DNA of 64,000 nucleotides from DATJGF01 sp035495315 (GTDB lineage: Bacteria > Verrucomicrobiota > Verrucomicrobiia > Limisphaerales > UBA8199): NCBI GenBank assembly GCA_035495315.1, contig DATJGF010000232.1, positions 1-64,000 on the forward strand, given 5' to 3'. Numbering within the stretch: the first letter of the stretch is position 1; each line of letters opens with the position of its first letter. A model generated the notes under the pieces. It was not told the origin of the DNA. It saw only the letters and a list, made by a program, of their open reading frames with translations, and did not search any database. Positions 43,599 through 52,212 of this stretch are shown here, piece after piece. The position numbers and the translations under genes were made by a program.

Positions 43599-43834
43599 GC
43601 ATCAATTAATAATTCATTTCGGCGCTTGGTGCAATCGTTTAACCCGCCAATTACCTGGCCCGGGAGGTATCGCAGAAAGCGCGACAGCAATGTATCGCTT
43701 ATTGGTGAACTTTCCCCGGGGCCAACCTTTGGGTCAAATTCGTTGAGCCACTATTTGCAGCTGTGAAAAAACTCCCTTTATCCGACACGCCCGATAGAAT
43801 CGGGTTTCAAGTACAACCAATATTGCACAAAAAA

Positions 43835-44539
43835 ATGTCGAACACAGAGAAGTCCAGCCGGCCCGCGAGTGCAGATTATCCTGTCGATCCTGCGGAGCGT
43901 AGCAACCAGGAAGCGCGTCTCAGAAAAGCGGCTGCAGCTGGAGCTACCGCTTCAAAATCTCCCCTCGCAGCGCTGATGCTCCAACGACCTGCGTCACTCC
44001 CGGCATCGCAAAAAGTTGAGGAACCACAAACAACTTTGCCCAAATCCGCCGCGTCGACACAGACCGCTCCTGAAACCTCCAACGGACGAAGCGCACCGGG
44101 GATAACCAATGACGAAGTTCTTGCTGAATTGCGAAAAATTTCGGCTTGGGCTGACCTGCAGCGCAAACTTGCCAAATGCTCACTCGTTCTCTTGGCCGGT
44201 TTTGTTGCAGTCGTAGTCGGCATTTTCATGCGCATGGAGCAGCATCTGACGACAAACCTCGAGAGCAACCCGCCTCCCCATCAATCGGATTGGTACGATG
44301 TGGAGCGCAATGTGCGGTTAGGTGATTTTGAAAAGGCGACAGCAATCGGTGAAGAACTGATCCTGAAGACGCCCCAGTATCCGGAAGCCCATGAACGACT
44401 GGCCAAAGCCTACCTGGCAGCTGGCAACCTCGAAAAAGCGAAGGAACATTACGCTGAGGCTTTTCGCCTGTTTCCATCTGAAGAAAACGAAAAGTCGCTC
44501 AGCGCGATTGAAAAAAGAGTCAAAGCAGCCAACCCCTGA
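43835..44539 (+). CDS. Membrane-anchored TPR protein
   Basis: 234 residues from the ATG after a poor-quality upstream extension. The first about 110 residues are low-complexity (Ala, Ser, Pro). A single membrane helix at about 137-157 (CSLVLLAGFVAVVVGIFM) follows, then two TPR units in the C-terminal 80 residues (WYDVERNVRLGDFEKATAIGEEL and YPEAHERLAKAYLAAGNLEKAKEHYAEAF). The TPR part probably faces the periplasm and binds a protein partner. Nothing ties it to a specific pathway. Convergent with the AbrB-type gene. Confidence 0.72.
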   Translation: MSNTEKSSRPASADYPVDPAERSNQEARLRKAAAAGATASKSPLAALMLQRPASLPASQKVEEPQTTLPKSAASTQTAPETSNGRSAPGITNDEVLAELRKISAWADLQRKLAKCSLVLLAGFVAVVVGIFMRMEQHLTTNLESNPPPHQSDWYDVERNVRLGDFEKATAIGEELILKTPQYPEAHERLAKAYLAAGNLEKAKEHYAEAFRLFPSEENEKSLSAIEKRVKAANP

Positions 44540-44573
44540 GGCCTTGCCCGCAGGAGGCAAGCAAAGAAAAAAG

Positions 44574-44822
44574 TCATCGGGTATAGTGTCGTGATTGGTC
44601 AACCGCCTCCTCGATTGATGTCTTGGGCACGTCACCTGTCCAAACTCTAAGCTTCCCGCGTTTAATAACGCGCCCGGACGTGTTGGCCTCCACTTCCAAG
44701 ACGATCCGCCCTGGGGTCGCCCAAACGATGAGTTTCTGCCTCCGAGGGATGCCTGCGGCCCGCCGCAATTCGCGCGAAAGGACGATCCGGTTGGAGGCGT
44801 CTAGTTCAACGATTGTTTTCAT
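44574..44822 (-). CDS. AbrB/MazE/SpoVT-type DNA-binding protein
   Basis: 82 residues. The first about 45 residues are a swapped-hairpin AbrB fold: IVELDASNRIVLSRELRRAAGI...LIVWATPGRIVLEVE. Such proteins are often antitoxins that repress their own operon with a downstream toxin. No PIN or MazF-like gene follows; the neighbour 34 bases on is a convergent TPR gene. It is therefore either a solitary regulator or an orphaned antitoxin. Confidence 0.8.
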   Translation of the reverse strand: MKTIVELDASNRIVLSRELRRAAGIPRRQKLIVWATPGRIVLEVEANTSGRVIKRGKLRVWTGDVPKTSIEEAVDQSRHYTR

Positions 44823-44978
44823 GCCATTAGTATGGCGTGGTCATGGCGAGCATGCGAGCTTCGACAAATGAAACGATGTAGCATCTGCGCGATGCGCCCA
44901 CGGGTTTTCCCCATGCTTTGCGACGAGAGGCATTTTTAGAATGGCACCCCGCCTGCTGCCAATGGGCCATTCTGGAGA

Positions 44979-47672
44979 ATGGAACCGACGACGCAACTTG
45001 GCGCGTGCCTACTCCTGGTGGGCGGCGTTAGCCTGTTGATACTAGGCGCTTTGGCTGGTCGAAAGATATCCGGGCGCAAGCGCTGGTTTGTGGTCGTAAC
45101 CTGTCTCTTGCCCGCGGTCACTTTCGTGATTATTGCCGCCCTTGCCTGGCATAAAATCCGTGAAGATGCTCGCCAGAGCTCGAAGATTTTCGCCGCCATC
45201 AGCCCGGTCTCGGTGCTGACGGGTGAAGAGCAAAGGGCGTTTCTGCTCCTGAGCCGAAGCTCTCCTCGAATACGCGATGGCGTCATGAAACTGGCTTTCG
45301 CGAATTCATCCAACGCGGCGCTGGCGCTGCCACGGATGGAGATTCTGCTTCAGTCTACTCTACAACTCGACTCCACCGGTGAAGGCCGCAACCATCTCTG
45401 GAACCGCATTGTGGAACCAGTTCTGCGGCGCAAACCGGCTCGAGAAGTGATTATGTTGTCGGCGGCGACGGCTTCCATAGGCGGTTACGACTCGAATCGA
45501 GTAACCGCGATTCTACAGTTACTGGGCCCACTGATCGCTCAAGAAACTAACTTGGAGCAACGCTCCATTGAACTAGGGCTTTTCGTTCCGCTTGTCGACT
45601 TCGCTTCTGCCGACCAAATCGAACCGGTGGCGAACCTGTTGCTCTCGGAGTTGCTTGGGGAGCCAAATCCGATGGAAGCAAACATCAAAACTGGATTACT
45701 TAATCCCACCGGTTCTCGGCGTGTCCGTGATTTGCGAAGGTTGGTGTCCCGGTTCTCCGAAGCGCCTGCACAACGGTTCGCCGAACGCGTGATTGCCGCG
45801 CTGGGCACAGAAACCAACTCTTCGGTGGCATTGGCAATGGGAAAGGTATTGGAAGAGGTCAAATTCGAACTCGATCCCAGCCAAGTGGCTCGAGCCACGA
45901 CAAATCTCGATCGTCAACTGCCCAGACGGCAGGGCGGTGTGATGCAGGATCGCGCCGGACCGTTGACGGGCCTGGCGGAAGTGATGACGCCCCAACAGGC
46001 GGCGAATGCCATGACTCTCCTTTTGGGCGTTTTGCGGCAAGAGCCCGATTCCTGGTATCACAAGGAGCTAACTCGCCCGTTCAAGCCGCTGGCGCAACGG
46101 CTGAGCGTTGAAGACGTCCAACGGTTGGCTGAACCCATCGCCGAAGTCTCTCCCGACACTCTGGAACTGATTCGAGACCGCGTCCCGCAGGAACAAGCTT
46201 ACCTTTGGACGGATCGGTGGATGCAGAAGGCGATTGACATCGCCAACCCGACTCGCCGCCGCTCGCAAATGCCACAGGTTGCTACGCTGGTTGCGCGATT
46301 GACTCCGGAGCGAGCAGCCAAACTGGCCGAAGAAGTTTGGCAAGTCTTTCTTAATGAGCCGGACTGGAACCGGCGCTCAGACGAAGCAAGCTTCCTGGTG
46401 ATGTTGGTGCCGCAGTTGACCGACGAGGTGGCTGCCTCCCTGGCAAGGCGCGTCGTCGAGCAAATGCTGCAGCGCCGGTTGGATTTGCCCACCCTCGTAA
46501 CGATTCTCACTCCACTTTTGCCGCATTGCGATCCAGCCACGCTTCAAGAGGCGGTCGCTTGTGTGATGAAAACGTACGATCGGCCGAGACGCGGATTTGG
46601 CCCAACGAGATTGGAACAGCGTGCGTTTCTGCTCGGCGCCGGTTTCACAGCGGATGAGGTGGAACGCGTGCTGGAACCACTCGTCACCGCTTTTGAAAAC
46701 CTCGAGCATGCCGAAACGTATCTGGATTTGGTAACCAGCCTAAGGTCGCTCGGAGATCATTTGTCCCGCGAGCAAAACGAGCGCGTCGCCAACCGCATGG
46801 TGTTTCTCTTCACTCAGAAGCCGAATATGATCGGACTGAGTTTGCTGTCCGAACTGGCGACCAACATCACGCTGACACCTTATCAGGCAAAACGCATCGC
46901 GGATATCCTGCTTCCCTCGGCGCTCGAGTGCCATATGCCAGACAGCGACTGGATCGCGCGTTGGACCGGGCCGTTCTTAACGCGACTCGCCGCGGCGCAG
47001 GTCGAGGCCACTGGCCATGAAATCATTTCGGCCATGGCCCGGATGCACGAACAGATGGGAGCGGTGCTCGACGCCAGATGTCTTCTGCAACTCACGAACG
47101 TGCTGCAGCCCGATCAGGCGCGGCGATTGGGCGATCAGCTTCTGCAAATTCCTGCTCAGCGCGGCAATCACCCCGGGTTCGCATCGGTGATGGATACCGC
47201 GCGGAGTTGGGGGACTCCTCAACAGCTGGCAGTATCGAGCAGCAATTATCCGGGCTCCGCGCACCTGTCCGCGTCCCAGCAGGTTCACGAGTCAGTAAGC
47301 GACTGGGCACTGCCGTGGGAATTCGTCGAACACCAGGAGAAACAATGTTACAAGTATCGTCTCGAAGCGTGGGCGTCGAGTCTTGCCGGCATGGTGGACG
47401 TCATGACAAGGACGAACGCTGGGTTCGTTGCCGAACAAGTCGCCGCACGTTGTGCTGCGCAAGGCGAGCTGGAACCGATGCTGTACGATGAGGACATTGC
47501 CAGGGTGTTGCAGTATGCCTCGGACACCTCCTTAAATCGAATTTTGACCACCCCATTCATGGTCGGCGGCTTGCGGCGGATGGTTGTTCGTGCTTGCGAG
47601 CTGAAAACCGGCAAGTCATTCCAAGGCGATGAATGGCGAATGCTCGGTTCGACGGTGAGGACAAATCTATAA
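44979..47672 (+). CDS. Large membrane-anchored helical-repeat protein, unknown
   Basis: 897 residues. Two membrane helices at about 7-27 and 36-58, then an almost entirely helical soluble region with about 20 loosely repeated units of 35-45 residues of the form LxxEDVQRLAEPIAEV, LTPERAAKLAEEVWQ, LTDEVAASLARRVVEQML, LTPYQAKRIADILL, LQPDQARRLGDQLL. This suggests an alpha-solenoid. No enzyme motif is present. The stop overlaps the next gene's start (TAATG), so the two orphans are probably made together. Confidence 0.72.
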   Translation: MEPTTQLGACLLLVGGVSLLILGALAGRKISGRKRWFVVVTCLLPAVTFVIIAALAWHKIREDARQSSKIFAAISPVSVLTGEEQRAFLLLSRSSPRIRDGVMKLAFANSSNAALALPRMEILLQSTLQLDSTGEGRNHLWNRIVEPVLRRKPAREVIMLSAATASIGGYDSNRVTAILQLLGPLIAQETNLEQRSIELGLFVPLVDFASADQIEPVANLLLSELLGEPNPMEANIKTGLLNPTGSRRVRDLRRLVSRFSEAPAQRFAERVIAALGTETNSSVALAMGKVLEEVKFELDPSQVARATTNLDRQLPRRQGGVMQDRAGPLTGLAEVMTPQQAANAMTLLLGVLRQEPDSWYHKELTRPFKPLAQRLSVEDVQRLAEPIAEVSPDTLELIRDRVPQEQAYLWTDRWMQKAIDIANPTRRRSQMPQVATLVARLTPERAAKLAEEVWQVFLNEPDWNRRSDEASFLVMLVPQLTDEVAASLARRVVEQMLQRRLDLPTLVTILTPLLPHCDPATLQEAVACVMKTYDRPRRGFGPTRLEQRAFLLGAGFTADEVERVLEPLVTAFENLEHAETYLDLVTSLRSLGDHLSREQNERVANRMVFLFTQKPNMIGLSLLSELATNITLTPYQAKRIADILLPSALECHMPDSDWIARWTGPFLTRLAAAQVEATGHEIISAMARMHEQMGAVLDARCLLQLTNVLQPDQARRLGDQLLQIPAQRGNHPGFASVMDTARSWGTPQQLAVSSSNYPGSAHLSASQQVHESVSDWALPWEFVEHQEKQCYKYRLEAWASSLAGMVDVMTRTNAGFVAEQVAARCAAQGELEPMLYDEDIARVLQYASDTSLNRILTTPFMVGGLRRMVVRACELKTGKSFQGDEWRMLGSTVRTNL

Positions 47673-50665
47673 TGAAGGCAAGAGTCCCAAAGCCTTGCTC
47701 TCCATCGCCTGTTCGGGCGTGGTGCTCCCGCATCGGACTCGCCCTGATGGCGGTCCTTGTAGTCACTACGGCAACCTCCGCCCACGCACAGCTCCTGACT
47801 GAAAGCCAGGCCCGTGATCAAGTCGTGCACGCCGTTTCCGAACAGCTGGCCAAGCCCGACCGCTTCACGCGGTTGCCCACCAATATCTCCGGCCTTTCGG
47901 TATCCCCAGACCGCAAGCCCATCTTCAGCATCGCCTTCGCAGCTAACCCTGAGAAGTTCAAGCCCACGGCCCCCAAGCAGGCCTACCTGACGGATGAGGG
48001 GCGGTTTCTCGTGTGCCGGTTTGGGACCGTTGTCGCTTCCTCCAAAGACCAGGTCATTTTGCAAGGTCAATTCAACGACCGGCAGACTACTCTTATCATG
48101 TGTGGGCCTTCGATTGCGCGACGGGTGGATTTCCCCGAGCACGTGGGCATCAGTCGGGTGTTTCGCATGGGGTCCGACTGGGGTTTTGTTTTCAATAATG
48201 GCCTTACCACGGGTATCAAGCTGGATAGCTCAACCAATCTCCAGACAACATTGTCCAACCGAGTCTTCGCGCCATGGGTGGTTGAAACCGGGACCGGGAT
48301 CATCGCGGTCACGCGACCCGACGATTCTACCGGCAACGACCCGGACTCTCATCTCGGCATTACCGTGAAAGATGAACGCGGCCTGAGGCAGTCATTGTTC
48401 AGAGGATATCATCGGGTCGGACGCGAACTCCAGGCTGTGCTGCCGCTGAACGACGGAAGGTTCCTCGCAGTCTCGGAAAAGTTAATCGTGCTGCGCGAGA
48501 ATGGTCCAACCGACCCAACCGATGTGGAGATCGGCGCATTGACTAACGCATTTGAAAAGCAGGACCAGGCAAAGTTCAGTGAGGCCTTGCGGGTGGTCAG
48601 CGAATACTCCAGCGAGCAACTGCGGGCTGGCAGGCTGTGGTTGCAGGTGCCGCGCGATCCACTGGCATCGCTCCAAACTGTTGAGAGCGCCACGCGTTAT
48701 TTGCTCGAATCCATGGCTAACGTAGAGCCGCGGTTGAAAGCTGCGACCAATCGTCAACAACTTGTCGCTTCGTTTAACAGCTTCCGCGAGGCCGCCCTGG
48801 GATTCCAGCGGCGCCTGGAGCAGGAACGTGATCGACCACTGGGCGTCTCTTTGGCCCGCGCCTTTGAACTGATGCGGGACGGCTGGCAATTTTTCGCCGG
48901 TCATTGGGTCCGGCACCCGCAAGTCCTCCATCAGGACGGTGCCGTGTCCGTCCTTTTGGAATTGGAGTTCATGGACGCGGAGTCGAAACCGGCGCGCGGC
49001 GTATTCCGCCTGAACTCGGAGGCGCGACTCGAGCTGCTGTTTCAACACGAGCGCAACTCCTTCACACCGCCTTGCCAGTTTTTCCGCACTGCCGCCGGTG
49101 AACAGTTGGTGTTCTTTCCTTTCGAGGGCTTGGCCCGCTACGATGGTGGAACATTGGAGTGGTTGGATCGATCTGACGAAATGAAATGGCTCGAACGCGT
49201 CATCGGTTGTGATCGCGAAGGATGGATTTACTTTGGCGCCGGACCCTCCGTAGTCCCCTCCAAGCAGAGCGGGTTGGTGCGCAGAACCCCTTCGGGCTAT
49301 GATATCTGGGTAACCTCTGGCGGCGGCAGCCCTGATTTCTGGGTTTATCGCCCAAAGGCGAGCCCGGTGAAGTCTCCCATCGTGCGGCTATTTCCGGTGG
49401 CGCACACACCCGTGATGGATCGGAACAATCGCCTCTGGTTTTGTCCCACCATCCCGCCGCGCTTTGCCGTGCCTCCGACGGCGGGCAGTCTGATGCGCAG
49501 TCCACCCGCGGAACTCGGGCTCGCCGAGCTTGCGGCCGCAACCCAAAGGCCTCTGGATATCAGGATATTGTCCAGCCCCTTCCCGCGCACGTTTGGCGCA
49601 GCCGAAATCGACGCGCAACTGGATCTGTTCTGCTATGAGGACGGCCAGGTGTCTCGTTGCCTGACCAATCTCCCGCTCAGCACCGTTTTGCTGGCTGGCG
49701 AGGCGGGCTCGGTCATTGGCACCACGCAAGGTCGCTCCGACCGTGGTGCGTTCGTGGTCGAGAATGGGCAATCGGCGACCCTCGCCGGTGACTTGCACGA
49801 GCTGGCGATCAATGATTTTGCTCTGCTGTCGCGTGTCGCGCCGCGACAAAGCGATCCGGCTGGGTTTGCCTACTTCAACAATATCGTTCACCCGACCGAT
49901 TACAGTCCTTCACTCTGCCTTTTGGGCGATCGCTTATGGATTAACGACCATGACAAAGTGGAGGTCTATCAAGACGGAAAATCGCTCGGGTTCCAGATGA
50001 AGCTCACCATTCCCTCCCGGACACTTGCCATGCTTGGGCCAGTGACGAATTCGATGGGCGACCCACGCATGTTGATCTTCAGGCCGTCCATCGCGGAGGG
50101 CTTCTCCTCCATGGCTTGCGCCTCGCTTTCGTGGGCTGCGGCGTCCGGCGAAGGTGAATCGCTTGGTGTTGACCGTGTGCCAACCACGCCCAGTTGGGAT
50201 ACCCCGGTGTTCAACCGCGCGAAGGGCACGTTTTATTTGGCCGACGAGGTCAATCGCTGCTGGGAAGTGTCGGGACTGAAAGAATTGAAGCGTCTCGAGA
50301 ACATAGGTGCACCTGTGCTTGCGTTGCACAATGGCGATTGGATTGGGCGGGGAGCAGGGTATGCAGGCTATCGCCTGGTATCCGGCAACCATCTTTGGGA
50401 TATCGCCCTGGGATGTTCGCGTCAGTTCGAGATTCTCGCGGAGGTAAATGACGGCCGTCTCATTTGCGCCACACCCGAGGGGCTCCTGTGGTTGGTTCGA
50501 GGGCGAGGGGGGGAATTCAAAGTGAGCGAGGAGTTGCACCTTCACACCGGTGGCTTCGCTGTTTCATTCGTCGGTCAGAACACAAAAAATCTTTACTTCA
50601 CATTTTCCGACGCCAGACGTCAGGCCTATTTGGCCGTGGTCGAAAAGCACGACAATCCTCTATAA
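47672..50665 (+). CDS. Large secreted propeller-like protein, unknown
   Basis: 997 residues from the ATG overlapping the preceding stop by one base. The signal peptide runs to about residue 39 (IGLALMAVLVVTTATSAHA). The rest is strand-rich with sensor-propeller-like phrases (GCDREGWIYFGAGPS, PVMDRNNRLWFCPT, EVNDGRLICATPEGLLWLVRG) and a helical insertion near 290-430. I read it as one or two beta-propellers of the two-component-regulator propeller style without a kinase. Function unknown. It is linked by overlap to the helical-repeat membrane protein, so a surface complex is plausible. Confidence 0.7.
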   Translation: MKARVPKPCSPSPVRAWCSRIGLALMAVLVVTTATSAHAQLLTESQARDQVVHAVSEQLAKPDRFTRLPTNISGLSVSPDRKPIFSIAFAANPEKFKPTAPKQAYLTDEGRFLVCRFGTVVASSKDQVILQGQFNDRQTTLIMCGPSIARRVDFPEHVGISRVFRMGSDWGFVFNNGLTTGIKLDSSTNLQTTLSNRVFAPWVVETGTGIIAVTRPDDSTGNDPDSHLGITVKDERGLRQSLFRGYHRVGRELQAVLPLNDGRFLAVSEKLIVLRENGPTDPTDVEIGALTNAFEKQDQAKFSEALRVVSEYSSEQLRAGRLWLQVPRDPLASLQTVESATRYLLESMANVEPRLKAATNRQQLVASFNSFREAALGFQRRLEQERDRPLGVSLARAFELMRDGWQFFAGHWVRHPQVLHQDGAVSVLLELEFMDAESKPARGVFRLNSEARLELLFQHERNSFTPPCQFFRTAAGEQLVFFPFEGLARYDGGTLEWLDRSDEMKWLERVIGCDREGWIYFGAGPSVVPSKQSGLVRRTPSGYDIWVTSGGGSPDFWVYRPKASPVKSPIVRLFPVAHTPVMDRNNRLWFCPTIPPRFAVPPTAGSLMRSPPAELGLAELAAATQRPLDIRILSSPFPRTFGAAEIDAQLDLFCYEDGQVSRCLTNLPLSTVLLAGEAGSVIGTTQGRSDRGAFVVENGQSATLAGDLHELAINDFALLSRVAPRQSDPAGFAYFNNIVHPTDYSPSLCLLGDRLWINDHDKVEVYQDGKSLGFQMKLTIPSRTLAMLGPVTNSMGDPRMLIFRPSIAEGFSSMACASLSWAAASGEGESLGVDRVPTTPSWDTPVFNRAKGTFYLADEVNRCWEVSGLKELKRLENIGAPVLALHNGDWIGRGAGYAGYRLVSGNHLWDIALGCSRQFEILAEVNDGRLICATPEGLLWLVRGRGGEFKVSEELHLHTGGFAVSFVGQNTKNLYFTFSDARRQAYLAVVEKHDNPL

Positions 50666-51212
50666 ACAGCTCATCTGGGACACTCGTGTGAATTCCAACC
50701 TTTAGCGAAGCGCCGCCGGTACGTCTGCTAACTGGTGGACCACTCGGACACAAGGGAGTAAAGTTCCTGAAGCCGGCGTTGGGCGTGACCACTTTGCCCT
50801 CTTCCGCTAAATGAAGGCGAGGCTGCTGTGGAGCCGAGGGGGTTCGAACCCTTGAGCTCCTGAATGCCATTCAGGCGCAACTTGCCTACAGATTGAATAA
50901 AGACACGTTGAATTGGACGCGCTCGCGCCCTGAATAATAACTAGTTGCTTCGACCTGGGCAGCTTAGAACTGACCTTGATTGGAAGGTAATTCACCTGAA
51001 CAGCGGATACTCGCGGCGCGTTTCGGTAACCGAGCGGGCGCGACTAAATACGCGTCGCGGTTTTGATAAGAAGTCAGTGGCCCAATTACCACATGCACTG
51101 GATGCGGCGATAAGCATCAGTTTCCATTTCGGACGTCGCGGGCGCCGTGGCAGTGATGTTAATCGTTCGGGCCGCGGCGTGAGTCACAGCGCCCTCGGCT
51201 GTCTAAACTGCG
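50666..51212. other. 547-base gap containing the displaced tRNA piece
   Basis: Apart from the tRNA-Ala fragment at 50829-50878, I see no gene, terminator with T-run or repeat here. A + strand frame opening at 50945 is Arg/His-rich and overlaps the prepilin-like gene out of frame, so it was not accepted. Confidence 0.6.
50829..50878 (-). pseudogene. tRNA-Ala 3' fragment (probable att-site copy)
   Basis: Fifty bases match tRNA-Ala(GGC) at 56293-56342 at 48 positions, covering tRNA nucleotides 24-73: the anticodon arm, variable loop, T arm and acceptor 3' strand. The 5' acceptor strand, most of the D arm and the encoded CCA are absent, and one T-stem pair is broken, so it cannot be a working tRNA. 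It has the same orientation as the intact gene and lies 5.4 kb beyond its 3' end, where a site-specific integrant would leave the displaced 3' copy. Confidence 0.85.
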
Positions 51213-51968
51213 GTGAACCTAAACTGCCACAAAGACACCGGTTTCACGCTGATAGAACTCCTGGTGGTGATTGCCATCATTGGCATCCTCGCGGCGATCC
51301 TACTGCCGGCTCTGTCGGCCGCCAAGGCTTCGGCCCGGCGGACAAATTGCCTCGGCAATTTGCGGCAGATCAGCCTGGGGATCCACCTGTATGCCGCGGA
51401 CAACGGCGACAGGTTCCCGGCTGCGCCCCATGTGACTGGGGATTCGTTGGGCACCAATGACTGCGGCATGTTCTATAAGCGGCTAATGAAGAGCTATGTT
51501 GGGTTGCACGGCGCGTCCTCGTCACAGGACGAGTTGTTCGCCTGTCCTGCGGACACCTTTTTCTATGACTACCCCAGCTTGACCTTCCAGGCCCGCAGCA
51601 TGCATGCCCAACCGGAGTCCGATTATTCGAGTTATGCGTTCAGCGGCGGTAATGGATGCACCAACGTGCCGCCTCCGTTCTTGCAGGAAACATGCTTTCC
51701 CGGCGTGTTTGGCTGTAAGCAAGCTTCGATAAAGGATCCGGGCAGAACGATACTCACCTTGGAGGCTTCCGCTGTTTTCCCCTGGTCCTGGCATCAACCG
51801 CAGAAGCTGCCGGACGGGCAGTGCGGAGTTGAGGATGCGAAGAATATGATTGGCTTTGTGGATGGGCACGTCAGGTATATCAAGATGTTTTGGAGCCCAG
51901 CCTTTCACCTTACGACGGCCTGCTATGATCCGCCGGGGGCGTACGATTACAAATGGAGCGCCGATTGA
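51213..51968 (+). CDS. Prepilin-like protein (type II secretion/DUF1559 style)
   Basis: 251 residues from a GTG. The N-terminus TGFTLIELLVVIAIIGILAAILLPALSAAK is a textbook type IV prepilin cleavage and helix segment. NCLGNLRQISLGIHLYAADNGDRFP and a C-terminal GFVDGHVRYIKMFW are typical of the large verrucomicrobial/planctomycete family of prepilin-like proteins. The mature part would be anchored in the inner membrane after cleavage by a prepilin peptidase. It is the first gene inside the tRNA-bounded region. Confidence 0.85.
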   Translation: MNLNCHKDTGFTLIELLVVIAIIGILAAILLPALSAAKASARRTNCLGNLRQISLGIHLYAADNGDRFPAAPHVTGDSLGTNDCGMFYKRLMKSYVGLHGASSSQDELFACPADTFFYDYPSLTFQARSMHAQPESDYSSYAFSGGNGCTNVPPPFLQETCFPGVFGCKQASIKDPGRTILTLEASAVFPWSWHQPQKLPDGQCGVEDAKNMIGFVDGHVRYIKMFWSPAFHLTTACYDPPGAYDYKWSAD

Positions 51969-52005
51969 GGCCCGAGCGCTTTGCCGCCGAACTTTTCGCT
52001 GCACT

Positions 52006-52188
52006 GAAGAATTCTGGTGTCAATGGGGGCGGCCTGAAATTTGGCGTGTTCCGCATGATCACTTCAGCTTCAGCTTAATCGGAGCGCCCTGCTTGATGGC
52101 GTGCAGGGTCCTTCGCTGGCTCGGCCCCCGGCTGGATGCTTCCGCCCCTCCGCAGCTGCAAGACGACGCTCCCCGATCCGCTGAATAA
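52006..52188 (+). pseudogene. C-terminal remnant of an alpha/beta hydrolase
   Basis: The + strand frame reads FWCQWGRPEIWRVPHDHFS, then RVLRWLGPRLDAS, and ends in TAA at 52188. It aligns with the C-terminus of the intact hydrolase at 53718 (WQKWQQPEIWWLPHGHVS, then RVLEWLVPRLEKS), including the catalytic-type histidine segment. No matching N-terminal part is found upstream; the prepilin-like gene stops 37 bases before. It is a decayed paralog or deletion scar. Confidence 0.72.
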
Positions 52189-52212
52189 TTCCGCCATGAC
52201 CGGAAAAGAATC

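Noticed and set aside
44540..44573. Hairpin between the TPR and AbrB-type genes as a terminator
   Set aside because: A six-pair stem (CTTGCC/GGCAAG) exists but no T-run follows it on either strand.
50945..51460. 171-codon + strand frame as a gene
   Set aside because: Arg/His-rich composition and out-of-frame overlap with the well-supported prepilin-like gene.
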